Source of the DNA: UBA4877 sp002399285
GTDB taxonomy: Bacteria > Bacillota > Thermoanaerobacteria > Thermoanaerobacterales > UBA4877
Assembly (NCBI GenBank): GCA_036771835.1
Contig: DAIPGN010000021.1
Span: 1-27,594, forward strand
Reading direction: 5' to 3'
Length of the DNA stretch: 27,594 nt
In this document: positions 1-5,283 of the stretch, piece by piece
How positions within the stretch are numbered: position 1 is the first letter of the stretch
How the letters are laid out: every line of letters begins with the position of its first letter
Program-made: the position numbers and the translations under genes
Notes under the pieces: model-generated
What the model was told of the DNA's origin: nothing
Databases searched by the model: none
Seen by the model: the letters and a program-made list of their open reading frames with translations, nothing else

Positions 1-36
1 GGGAAGAATGTACTTGCGGATTTTATCTGTCCTCAC
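1..36 (-). CDS. VirD4-like type IV coupling protein, N-terminal 12 codons only
   Basis: Directly after pcfB on the minus strand, a GTG codon (34-36) opens a frame reading MRTDKIRKYILP up to the window edge. It is preceded by AAAGGAGG about 7 nt upstream and overlaps the last codons of pcfB, the usual translational coupling in these operons. In Tn1549/CTn-type conjugative elements the gene after PcfB is the VirD4-like (CD1115-family) coupling ATPase, whose N-terminus typically has a charged stretch followed by a Y-I-x-P-N-L-P-Y motif before its membrane segments. The match is only to that start, so the assignment rests on gene order plus 12 residues. The ATPase domains lie outside the window. 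Confidence 0.55.
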   Translation of the reverse strand, partial: MRTDKIRKYILP

Positions 37-511
37 GCGCCGCCTCCTTTACCCGTTCACGCTTACGGGGCCGCTTCTTGGTAAGCTGATCCGCCGCCCG
101 TTTGAGCTGTTCCCGGATGGGGACGCGCCGGGATTTGGATTTACTCAGCACCCGCTTGGAATATTCTGCAAAGCAAGCGGTGAGGGCGTCGGCCTGTTGT
201 GACTTGAAGAACAGCAGATATTTGTCCGGCCCGGTCTGATAAAAGGCGTAGTCAACATTCCACTTCCGAGCCACCCTATCAAAGAGCCTTGTCTCCTGGT
301 TGTCCCCGGAGAGCTCGATGCTGTTCTTTTCCCCGCTGTGGGCCATGAGCTTTTTTACGCTCTGCTTGCCGTGGGGCGTCTGCTTGGCTCGGTATTCTTT
401 GGCGATTTTTCTGCCCACGGCCCGGAGCACATACGCGAGGCCCCGAGCCGTGAGCTTGGACGCTTTCACAGAAATTGCAATCGTGCGCCGAGAAACATCT
501 TCATCAATCAG
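23..511 (-). CDS. pcfB: PcfB family conjugation protein (DUF3801)
   Basis: Small basic protein of the PcfB/DUF3801 family, found beside the coupling protein in Gram-positive conjugative plasmids and ICEs; PcfB of pCF10 is a relaxosome accessory factor. Visible are the KASKLTARGLAYVLRA helix, the central KYLLFFKSQQADALTACF segment, and a C-terminal tail rich in Lys/Arg. The first standard start is GTG at 467-469. The open frame continues upstream with family-like sequence (IDEDVSRRTIAISVKASKLTAR) to a CTG at 509-511, placed 8 nt after GGAGG. No ATG, GTG or TTG exists in that extension, so I give the CTG start, with the shorter GTG form (23..469) as the alternative. The gene overlaps the coupling-protein start downstream. 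It follows the DUF7768-like gene and a copy of the 27-bp repeat. The family call is fairly sure; the start is uncertain. Confidence 0.83.
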   Translation of the reverse strand: MIDEDVSRRTIAISVKASKLTARGLAYVLRAVGRKIAKEYRAKQTPHGKQSVKKLMAHSGEKNSIELSGDNQETRLFDRVARKWNVDYAFYQTGPDKYLLFFKSQQADALTACFAEYSKRVLSKSKSRRVPIREQLKRAADQLTKKRPRKRERVKEAAREDR

Positions 512-519
512 TCAAACCA

Positions 520-546
520 CCTCCTCGGGACAAAATGTCTCGAAGT
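520..546 (-). repeat. 27-bp palindrome/RBS repeat, copy A (before pcfB)
   Basis: On the minus strand this contains the imperfect inverted repeat CGAGACA-TTT-TGTCCCG followed immediately by AGGAGG, the ribosome-binding site of pcfB. It matches 26 of 27 positions with the copy at 942-968. The pairing could form an RNA hairpin next to the RBS, or an operator in DNA. Confidence 0.8.
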
Positions 547-547
547 G

Positions 548-814
548 TCAGCGCCCGGAGCTCCTGCGGCCCTGCCCTTTGACCGTAAGGATGCCCTCCA
601 GCGTGGTCGCGGTGATCCCCAGCCGCTGGGCCACGGCGATGTCGTTTTTCATGGACTCGGTGACGGTATGGCCGCACACCACCAGCACATGAGAACGCCG
701 AAGCAGATCGCGGCCCATGTCGATGCCGTTCTTATGCTCCTCGGGGATCGCGTCGTCCAAAATCAAGGGCAGATACAGCGCCGGGCAGATAGGGGAGAAA
801 CCCGCCTCATACAC
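548..814 (-). CDS. DUF7768/DUF4406-like domain protein, N-terminally truncated
   Basis: An 88-codon frame starting at a GTG and reading YEAGFSPICPALYLPLILDD, then EEHKNGIDMGRDLLRRSHVLVVCG and an A-Q-R-L-G-I segment. This resembles the second half of small Rossmann-like DUF7768 (DUF4406-related) proteins common in gut Clostridia and their ICEs. The family normally begins with a YICSP-type strand and ~30 further residues, which are absent. A TGA (821-823) sits two codons before the GTG. The same frame is open upstream to an ATG at 925, but that stretch does not look like the family and comes from the structured segment at 821-864. No clear RBS precedes the GTG. I read this as a gene whose 5' end was replaced or broken, so it may be a pseudogene. 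It lies between parB and pcfB. Confidence 0.55.
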   Translation of the reverse strand: MYEAGFSPICPALYLPLILDDAIPEEHKNGIDMGRDLLRRSHVLVVCGHTVTESMKNDIAVAQRLGITATTLEGILTVKGQGRRSSGR

Positions 815-820
815 GGCCCG

Positions 821-864
821 TCAAGAGCAAGCCGCCGCAAGCGGCGGTGCATACGCACTCTTGA
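821..864. other. Compact nested inverted repeats (three-way-junction fold)
   Basis: Outer arms TCAAGAG (821-827) and CTCTTGA (858-864) are perfect complements. Between them lie CCGCCG-CAAG-CGGCGG (832-847) and TGC-ATAC-GCA (848-857), two adjacent hairpins. Together they predict a three-way junction of 44 bp. It sits exactly at the broken 5' end of the DUF7768-like gene. It could be a structured RNA, a protein-binding site, or part of a transfer origin. The fold is seen; its role is not known. Confidence 0.6.
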
Positions 865-941
865 CAGGCAACTCCCGGCTGTGCCGTGGGATATGCGGCG
901 ACGGGGGATATGCCACCCGAGCCATGTATAAGGGGCGCGGC

Positions 942-968
942 CCTCCTCGGGACAAAGTGTCTCGAAGT
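942..968 (-). repeat. 27-bp palindrome/RBS repeat, copy B (after parB)
   Basis: Second copy of the element before pcfB, with one A/G difference. It starts 10 bp after the parB stop on the minus strand. The inverted repeat CGAGACA-CTT-TGTCCCG is followed by AGGAGG, but the nearest in-frame ATG (923-925) is about 16 nt further on. Confidence 0.8.
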
Positions 969-978
969 CGGGGCCCGG

Positions 979-2265
979 TTACTTTTCCAGATCAGCCTTT
1001 TTCTCGGGCTTTGCAAGCTCGGGCGGCTGTTTGGCTTTCCAATCGTCCAACAGGGCGATGATCTGATCCTTCATTTCCCGAGGGGTGGCCTCCTTGCCAA
1101 AATAATTGTTGAGTTCCGCAGTAGAAATGATCACCTTGTCTACCTCCTTTTTCTCCTGGCTTAAAATACCGTCGATCACGTCGCCGTTGAGCTTGCCATC
1201 CTTATCCAGTTCCCGGAGCTTCTGTGCCTGGGACAGCGAGGGCGTAGTCTGCTCTCCCTCGATAGAAACGGCGATAAGCCGCTGATTTTTGGGCCTGATG
1301 AACGAGAGCTCCACAGCGGGCATAAATCCCATCTTTTTATCGTCCACCATATTCAGGAGCTCCGGGACAAGCGAATTGAGCCGGATATACCGCATGACCT
1401 TTTTGTAGTTCATGCCGTTGTTTTCACCGACGATCTCCGCAGAGCGTTTCCCCGCGTCCTTTTCGTCCATATCGGCGGGGCGGGCTCCCTGATGCTTGAT
1501 GGCCTCCATTTCCAAATCCAGTAGTTTCGCAAGCTCGCTGGGCAGGGGATCGCCGCGCTGCTTGTTGCTGATCTTCATTTCCCGGACAGCCTCAAGGTCG
1601 GTCATGTTGCGGACGATACAGGGGATTTCATCAAGACCGGCAAGCTCACCACCACGGCGGCGGCGGTGCCCCGCGATGATCTCATAGCCGTTTCCGTCCT
1701 TTTCGGGCCGGACGGTGGCGGGGGTCATAATGCCGTGTACCTTGATCGTCCCCACCAGTTCCGTCATTTTCGCGTCATCCTGCACCTTGTAGGGGTGATC
1801 GCGGAATGTATGGAACGGATGCAGTTCGGCCATTTTCAGATAGACAATCTTGCCTTCCTCAACAGGACGGGGCGGGATTGCGGGTTCCGGGGGCATTTCC
1901 GGCCACTGTGCGGGAGCCTCCCCCTTGGCGGGGGCAGGCTTCTCGGCGGCTTTTTTACTTTGGGACGTTTTGTCCCGCTTGGGCGGCTTGGCCCCGTCGG
2001 GGGCCGCCTTGTCAACCTGAGACGGGCGGCCCCTGCGGGGCCTTGCCGCCTCCTGCGTTTTTTCTTTACTCGGCGCAGCGGGCTCCGCTTTATCCGCTTT
2101 CGGGGAGCGGCCCCGGCGCGGCGTAGGCTTTTCAGCCTCCAAATCCGCAAGCGGCCTTTCCCATTCCGGCTTTTGCGCTTCGGGAATAGGGCCCGGCATA
2201 TCCGGCGCGGTGGCCTCGGGGGTGATATGTTCATCGGGGCCCGTGGGCTGTTTGTTGTCTGCCAT
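979..2265 (-). CDS. parB: ParB/RepB/Spo0J family partition protein (ICE-borne)
   Basis: A 428-aa protein. Residues 1-135 are low-complexity, rich in Pro, Lys, Ala and Glu (predicted disordered). Residues about 138-235 are a ParB N-terminal CTPase-like domain: a strand entering AELHPFHTFRDHP, then G-T-I-K-V-H-G-I-M-T-P, and GHRRRRGGELAGL at 199-211, which corresponds to the GERRxRA nucleotide-binding motif. Residues 240-330 are a helical HTH-type DNA-binding segment. The C-terminus is Lys-rich. ParB proteins bind parS sites and slide as CTP-dependent clamps; in ICEs they help maintenance or regulation. The start ATG has AAGGAGGT about 8 nt upstream. A partner ParA would usually sit just upstream, but here that position is occupied by the AT-rich cassette. 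Base composition is clearly richer in G+C than everything right of 2.3 kb. Family certain; exact role inferred. Confidence 0.9.
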   Translation of the reverse strand: MADNKQPTGPDEHITPEATAPDMPGPIPEAQKPEWERPLADLEAEKPTPRRGRSPKADKAEPAAPSKEKTQEAARPRRGRPSQVDKAAPDGAKPPKRDKTSQSKKAAEKPAPAKGEAPAQWPEMPPEPAIPPRPVEEGKIVYLKMAELHPFHTFRDHPYKVQDDAKMTELVGTIKVHGIMTPATVRPEKDGNGYEIIAGHRRRRGGELAGLDEIPCIVRNMTDLEAVREMKISNKQRGDPLPSELAKLLDLEMEAIKHQGARPADMDEKDAGKRSAEIVGENNGMNYKKVMRYIRLNSLVPELLNMVDDKKMGFMPAVELSFIRPKNQRLIAVSIEGEQTTPSLSQAQKLRELDKDGKLNGDVIDGILSQEKKEVDKVIISTAELNNYFGKEATPREMKDQIIALLDDWKAKQPPELAKPEKKADLEK

Positions 2266-2292
2266 TCAGTTTTACCTCCTTTTTCATGGCAT

Positions 2293-2320
2293 AAAAAAAG
2301 ACCAAACCTCTCGCTTGGCC
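2293..2320 (-). terminator. Intrinsic terminator/attenuator in the parB leader
   Basis: Read on the minus strand, GGCCAAGC pairs with the GGTTTGGTC side (8 bp including G-U pairs, GAGA-type loop) and is followed by seven T. It lies 30-55 nt upstream of the parB start with no minus-strand gene before it. It could be a leader attenuator or a block to transcription entering from the right. Confidence 0.6.
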
Positions 2321-2353
2321 ACGGCAAGAATCCCTCCTTCCGCTATGCGGTTT

Positions 2354-2390
2354 TATATAGAAACGCCGCCCGGAGTCTCCTTTGGGCGGC
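2354..2390 (+). repeat. GC-hairpin direct repeat, left copy
   Basis: TATATAGAAACGCCGCCC, a short variable middle, then CTTTGGGCGGC. The arms GCCGCCC/GGGCGGC form a strong 7-bp stem. A second copy in the same orientation lies at 4975-5013. The two flank the AT-rich five-gene cassette. Confidence 0.8.
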
Positions 2391-2683
2391 ACCTATATCT
2401 GGATGGCAGTCTATTTTTTGTTTTTTATCTTCTGTACCGATATGAACGATCCTATCTCTGTCATTTAGAAACGCTTTAATTACAACTTATTTTAAACAGA
2501 CGCCGCGAACAAACAAACAATTTAAAGCCCAATATCAGTAGATAATAGAGAATTTGTTTTTTGTGAGTTGATTTTCGTCGCATTTAAATTCATTTTCCTT
2601 TTAATAATCGCCATAATATAGCCATATGGATTGGTAAAATTGAATAAAACGAAAAAAATGCACAACCGCAGCAACAAAATATA
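2391..2683. other. AT-rich spacer left of the HTH-nuclease operon
   Basis: No convincing gene on either strand and no strong terminator. Composition drops abruptly from the GC-rich ICE backbone to AT-rich, which I take as a module junction. The parB promoter must lie here or further right, but I could not pick it with confidence. Confidence 0.5.
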
Positions 2684-2712
2684 TTTACAAATCTTTGATC
2701 ACGATATATAAT
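2684..2712 (+). promoter_or_regulatory. Sigma-A promoter of the HTH-nuclease operon
   Basis: TTTACA (2684-2689), 17-nt spacer, TATAAT (2707-2712): one mismatch to the -35 consensus, perfect -10 and ideal spacing. It lies 22 bp before the first gene's start. A strong near-consensus promoter suggests constitutive or self-repressed expression. Confidence 0.85.
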
Positions 2713-2734
2713 CCAAATATGGAGGTGTGAATAT

Positions 2735-3097
2735 ATGGAAGATCAAAACAAGACTTTAATAGCCCTTGCGGAACGTATCCTTTCGGAATTGGAGTTGCTT
2801 ACTTCGACAATAAAAGCAACGGCGTTGGTGAAATTTCAGTCTGAAATTCTTGGTACGGATCAGCGACGTAGTATCTATGAGGCTATCGACGGGGAAAAGG
2901 ACTCTCAAGCGTTGGCAGATGCCGTGGGATGTTCGGCTCGCACAGTGCAACTCCTTATCAAGGAATTACAGGAAAAAGATTTGATTGATGTAAGTAAACG
3001 GTCAAAATCTTTTATTCCATGCAAATCCGTATCAAAAATCGCTACATATTATGCTCGGCTCGATATTATTAATGCAGGAGGTGGAGTCAATGGGTGA
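2735..3097 (+). CDS. Winged-HTH protein, paralogue 1 of 4
   Basis: A 120-aa protein I cannot match to a named family. Residues 1-45 look helical (leucine-rich, charged). Then comes a block found in all four neighbours, T-D-Q-R-R-S-I-Y-E-A-I-D-G-E. A winged helix-turn-helix follows: ALADAVGCSARTVQLLIKEL is the HTH, and a wing-like DLIDVSKRSKSFIP follows. The C-terminus is a short helix. This suggests DNA binding, like MarR/ArsR/TrmB-type folds, but the exact family is uncertain. The start ATG has GGAGGTG 7 nt upstream and lies 22 bp after a near-consensus promoter. The stop overlaps the next gene by 8 bp, so the genes are translationally coupled. Confidence 0.8.
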   Translation: MEDQNKTLIALAERILSELELLTSTIKATALVKFQSEILGTDQRRSIYEAIDGEKDSQALADAVGCSARTVQLLIKELQEKDLIDVSKRSKSFIPCKSVSKIATYYARLDIINAGGGVNG

Positions 3098-3425
3098 CAA
3101 TGATCGGCTTCAGGAAATGTTTGCTGAATTTCTAAAAATATATAAATTCATTAACCATCCTCAAATTATGGCTGCTCTTAATACAGAACTCAGTGACAAG
3201 ACGAGGAAAATTGTTTATGAGTTGTCTAACGGAGAAAACACTACACGTGATATAGCAAAAGTGGCCGGAATATCCATATCGACAATAACGAGTTATTGGA
3301 AGCAATGGGCCCTGAAAGGAATAGTAGTACCTGCCCAACGAAAAGGTAGATTTAAGGCAGCATTTGATCCTGCCGAGTATGGTCTATCTGTAATTAGTGT
3401 CGATGAACAAGGAGGTGAGGGATAA
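3090..3425 (+). CDS. Winged-HTH protein, paralogue 2 of 4
   Basis: A 111-aa protein starting at MGDNDRLQEM. I chose the ATG at 3090 because AGGAGGTGG lies just upstream; the upstream in-frame ATG at 3051 has no RBS and lies within gene 1. The layout repeats that of gene 1: a helical N-terminus, the block SDKTRKIVYELSNGE, then a HTH (TRDIAKVAGISISTITSYWK) and a wing (GIVVPAQRKGRFKAAF). Its HTH is the most canonical of the four. It overlaps gene 1 by 8 bp and gene 3 by 1 bp (TAATG). No named family recognised; DNA binding is inferred from the fold. Confidence 0.8.
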   Translation: MGDNDRLQEMFAEFLKIYKFINHPQIMAALNTELSDKTRKIVYELSNGENTTRDIAKVAGISISTITSYWKQWALKGIVVPAQRKGRFKAAFDPAEYGLSVISVDEQGGEG

Positions 3426-3730
3426 TGGACGATTACATTGCAAAGCAAATACTTGATGAACTCACGCAGGTTCGTAAACTTTTGACTATTCTTTCGCAGG
3501 ACAAGCTCCAGAGTTTCAATGAAAATATTGAAAGAACGTATCTTACGACTGACCAAAGACGACAAATGTATGATATGTTTGACGGAGAAAACCCTTATAA
3601 GGTTATTGCCGATACTGTTAAAGTGTCCTCTGAGGCCGTCAGGAAGTTTGCCGTACAGCTTGAAAAAGTTGGTCTTATTGAATTCGTAGAGCTTAATGGT
3701 AAGGCAAAGAATCCAAAACGAGTATTTTAG
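3425..3730 (+). CDS. Winged-HTH protein, paralogue 3 of 4
   Basis: A 101-aa protein, the shortest of the set. The N-terminal helix (about residues 5-35, ILDELTQVRKLLTILSQDKL) is followed by the shared block TTDQRRQMYDMFDGE, very close to that of paralogue 1. The HTH (VIADTVKVSSEAVRKFAVQL) and a short wing (GLIEFVELNGKAKNPKRVF) follow. The RBS AAGGAGGTG lies 8 nt before the ATG, and the start overlaps the stop of gene 2. Similarity to paralogue 1 but not identity suggests old duplications rather than a recent copy. Function unknown beyond probable DNA binding. Confidence 0.8.
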   Translation: MDDYIAKQILDELTQVRKLLTILSQDKLQSFNENIERTYLTTDQRRQMYDMFDGENPYKVIADTVKVSSEAVRKFAVQLEKVGLIEFVELNGKAKNPKRVF

Positions 3731-3745
3731 TAAGGAGGTGTTTGC

Positions 3746-4117
3746 ATGGCAGAATCAGATGAACTCAGCGCCGCAATCGGCCATATAAAATATAAAGTTG
3801 ATTCTATGGATAGAACACTGGAACGGTTGCTTAGAGTAAATGGTAAAGCTATGCTTGCCGATTACCTTGAGCAGTTAGGCCTTGATCCAGTTTTAAAGCA
3901 GGTATATCTTGAAGTTGATGGATCGAAAACCCAACAACAAATTGCAGAAGCAATCGGAAAAAGTAATGCTACTGTTACTGGTAAAACCAAGCGGCTTGAA
4001 GAACTCGATTTAATTGAGTTAGTCAGATATAATAATAGTGGCAAAATATTTCAACATACAAAGATGGAAACGATTTTTAAGATTTCACGGCAGCTAAAAA
4101 AGGAAACTTCAAAATGA
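3746..4117 (+). CDS. Winged-HTH protein, paralogue 4 of 4
   Basis: A 123-aa protein with a longer N-terminal helical segment (IKYKVDSMDRTLERLLRVNG, likely a coiled coil). Then come the shared block, here LDPVLKQVYLEVDGSK, the HTH (QQIAEAIGKSNATVTGKTKR) and a wing (DLIELVRYNNSGKIFQHTK). The HTH is followed by a basic C-terminal helix. An AAGGAGGTG site lies 8 nt before the ATG. Its TGA overlaps the nuclease start (ATGA), so the nuclease is co-translated with this paralogue, pointing to a physical or stoichiometric partnership. Family name unknown. Confidence 0.8.
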   Translation: MAESDELSAAIGHIKYKVDSMDRTLERLLRVNGKAMLADYLEQLGLDPVLKQVYLEVDGSKTQQQIAEAIGKSNATVTGKTKRLEELDLIELVRYNNSGKIFQHTKMETIFKISRQLKKETSK

Positions 4118-4842
4118 GGGATAACACGAAGTTTCTTATTAGTTTAGTGCAGGACTATTGCAATAAGAGAGGCTATGTGTTTGAAAGCGAAAAATTCGCT
4201 TTAGCTTTTGGCTCGCAATGTGCGAAAATGCTTCAGGATAATACTCTATCTGTTGATGCTATAAAGAAAGCCCTCAAGAAGTACAAATCATTTATGGCGG
4301 GTAATGACCTTAATGAGGAAAAATTGGCGGTTAATATAATAACTGAAATATGCGATAATGAAGCATACATACCTGCAAAACCTGATATATATACCGCAAT
4401 ATCTAACTTTAAGGTATTTGTTGAGGGTAGTGTTTATCCGGCCTTTCAGGTGTCGAAAAATCCTCAAGAGGAAACAGGACGATCTCTTGTACAAACTTAT
4501 CTACGCCCTAGGGGCTTTCGTGAAGCTCAGATGTCCGGTGGCAATTCAGATTTAATATATCCAACAGAAGAAACGATTATCGAAACAAAGATATGGCATG
4601 ATCAAGAGCGTTATCACGACGGCATAGTCGAGTTGTCATCCTATCTTGATTCACAAGGCTATAACGCAGGTTATTATCTTATTTTTGATAATACTCAGAG
4701 AGATAATATTGTTGTCGCAGCCCAAGGCACGGAGATATATGACATACATAATAATGGTCATTTGATCCATTGCTTTTTTATAAAAATTAATCCGATTGCT
4801 CCATCCAAAAAGCGTAAAACACTTAAACGTTCCGAAGAATAA
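4114..4842 (+). CDS. PD-(D/E)XK-type nuclease-like protein of the HTH operon
   Basis: A 242-aa protein ending the five-gene operon. Residues 1-90 are helical and unassigned. Residues about 118-195 show a PD-(D/E)XK nuclease core: helix with E119/E120 (NPQEETGRSLVQTYLRPRGF), SGGNSDLIYP with D146, then IIETKIW with E157 and K159. A helix (YHDGIVELSSYL) and the strand GYNAGYYLIFD come next. The order and spacing resemble the C-terminal nuclease domain of the AAA-ATPase/PD-(D/E)XK (DUF1703-like) proteins, but here no ATPase is fused. All catalytic residues are present, so activity is plausible. The C-terminus is very basic (SKKRKTLKRS), possibly for nucleic-acid contact. It overlaps the fourth HTH gene by 4 bp (ATGA). 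A DNA-cutting effector guided or gated by the HTH proteins is inference. Confidence 0.75.
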   Translation: MRDNTKFLISLVQDYCNKRGYVFESEKFALAFGSQCAKMLQDNTLSVDAIKKALKKYKSFMAGNDLNEEKLAVNIITEICDNEAYIPAKPDIYTAISNFKVFVEGSVYPAFQVSKNPQEETGRSLVQTYLRPRGFREAQMSGGNSDLIYPTEETIIETKIWHDQERYHDGIVELSSYLDSQGYNAGYYLIFDNTQRDNIVVAAQGTEIYDIHNNGHLIHCFFIKINPIAPSKKRKTLKRSEE

Positions 4843-4974
4843 TCATATTTGAATGATAAGGTTATCTATGTATTGATGCGTATTTCTGCGGCCTATTATA
4901 TTTACGTAGGTATGTGACCGATGGGCTCGGGGACCCAACATAATCGTTTACACAATATTTTAGTTTATAAAGTC

Positions 4975-5013
4975 TATATAGAAACGCCGCCCATAGTCTC
5001 TCCTTTGGGCGGC
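4975..5013 (+). repeat. GC-hairpin direct repeat, right copy
   Basis: Same TATATAGAAACGCCGCCC start and CTTTGGGCGGC end as the left copy at 2354-2390, with a middle two bases longer (AT for GG, plus TC). The shared flanks beyond the stem show it is a true repeat, not just two GC stems. Confidence 0.8.
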
Positions 5014-5159
5014 GTCTATGCTCAAATTAGATTTTTAATGGAAATACCACTTGCCGATTGCCTGCAAACCATTGATATTACTGTGTTTTTTCAAGTCCTA
5101 TAATTCCACTCCGAACATTAATATTTTTATATGATAAAATCAATACATGGAAAATGCGG

Positions 5160-5197
5160 ATCACACTATTGTCAGTAAAGATAGGTGATTTTTTTTG
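5160..5197 (+). terminator. Intrinsic terminator or attenuator before the permease
   Basis: ATCAC-A-CTAT pairs with ATAGGTGAT (one bulged A, 11-nt loop) and runs into eight T. There is no plus-strand gene ending nearby except the nuclease 320 bp upstream. It may end that transcript or attenuate the permease leader. Confidence 0.55.
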
Positions 5198-5283
5198 TCA
5201 AAATAGGGCATAAATAGATAAGACTTGTTGATATGATGCGTCCCATTGTTTATATCGCTCATTATGCAGAGGAAGGGATATAT

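Larger units (their letters stand above)
4843..5283. other. Intergenic region between the nuclease operon and the permease
   Basis: AT-rich, with no convincing gene. It holds the right GC-hairpin repeat (4975-5013) and a terminator-like hairpin (5160-5197). The right end of the conjugative element probably lies here, since everything from 5284 on looks like ordinary chromosome. I found no clear attachment-site core. Confidence 0.5.

Noticed and set aside
338..931. Plus-strand open frame of 197 codons across pcfB and the DUF7768-like gene
   Set aside because: Composition-driven frame with no family resemblance; minus-strand genes explain the region.
1666..2445. Plus-strand open frame of 259 codons, opposite parB
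   Set aside because: Antisense shadow of a GC-rich, Lys/Pro-rich gene; Arg/Gly-rich translation without motifs or RBS, while parB has clear domains.
2735..4117. Toxin-antitoxin or phage-repressor reading of the small HTH genes
   Set aside because: Four paralogues with a nuclease do not fit a two-gene toxin-antitoxin layout, and no phage genes are nearby; regulation of their own promoter remains possible.
4921..5103. 60-codon plus-strand frame in the gap before the permease
   Set aside because: It reads across the hairpin repeat, has no RBS and no recognisable protein character.
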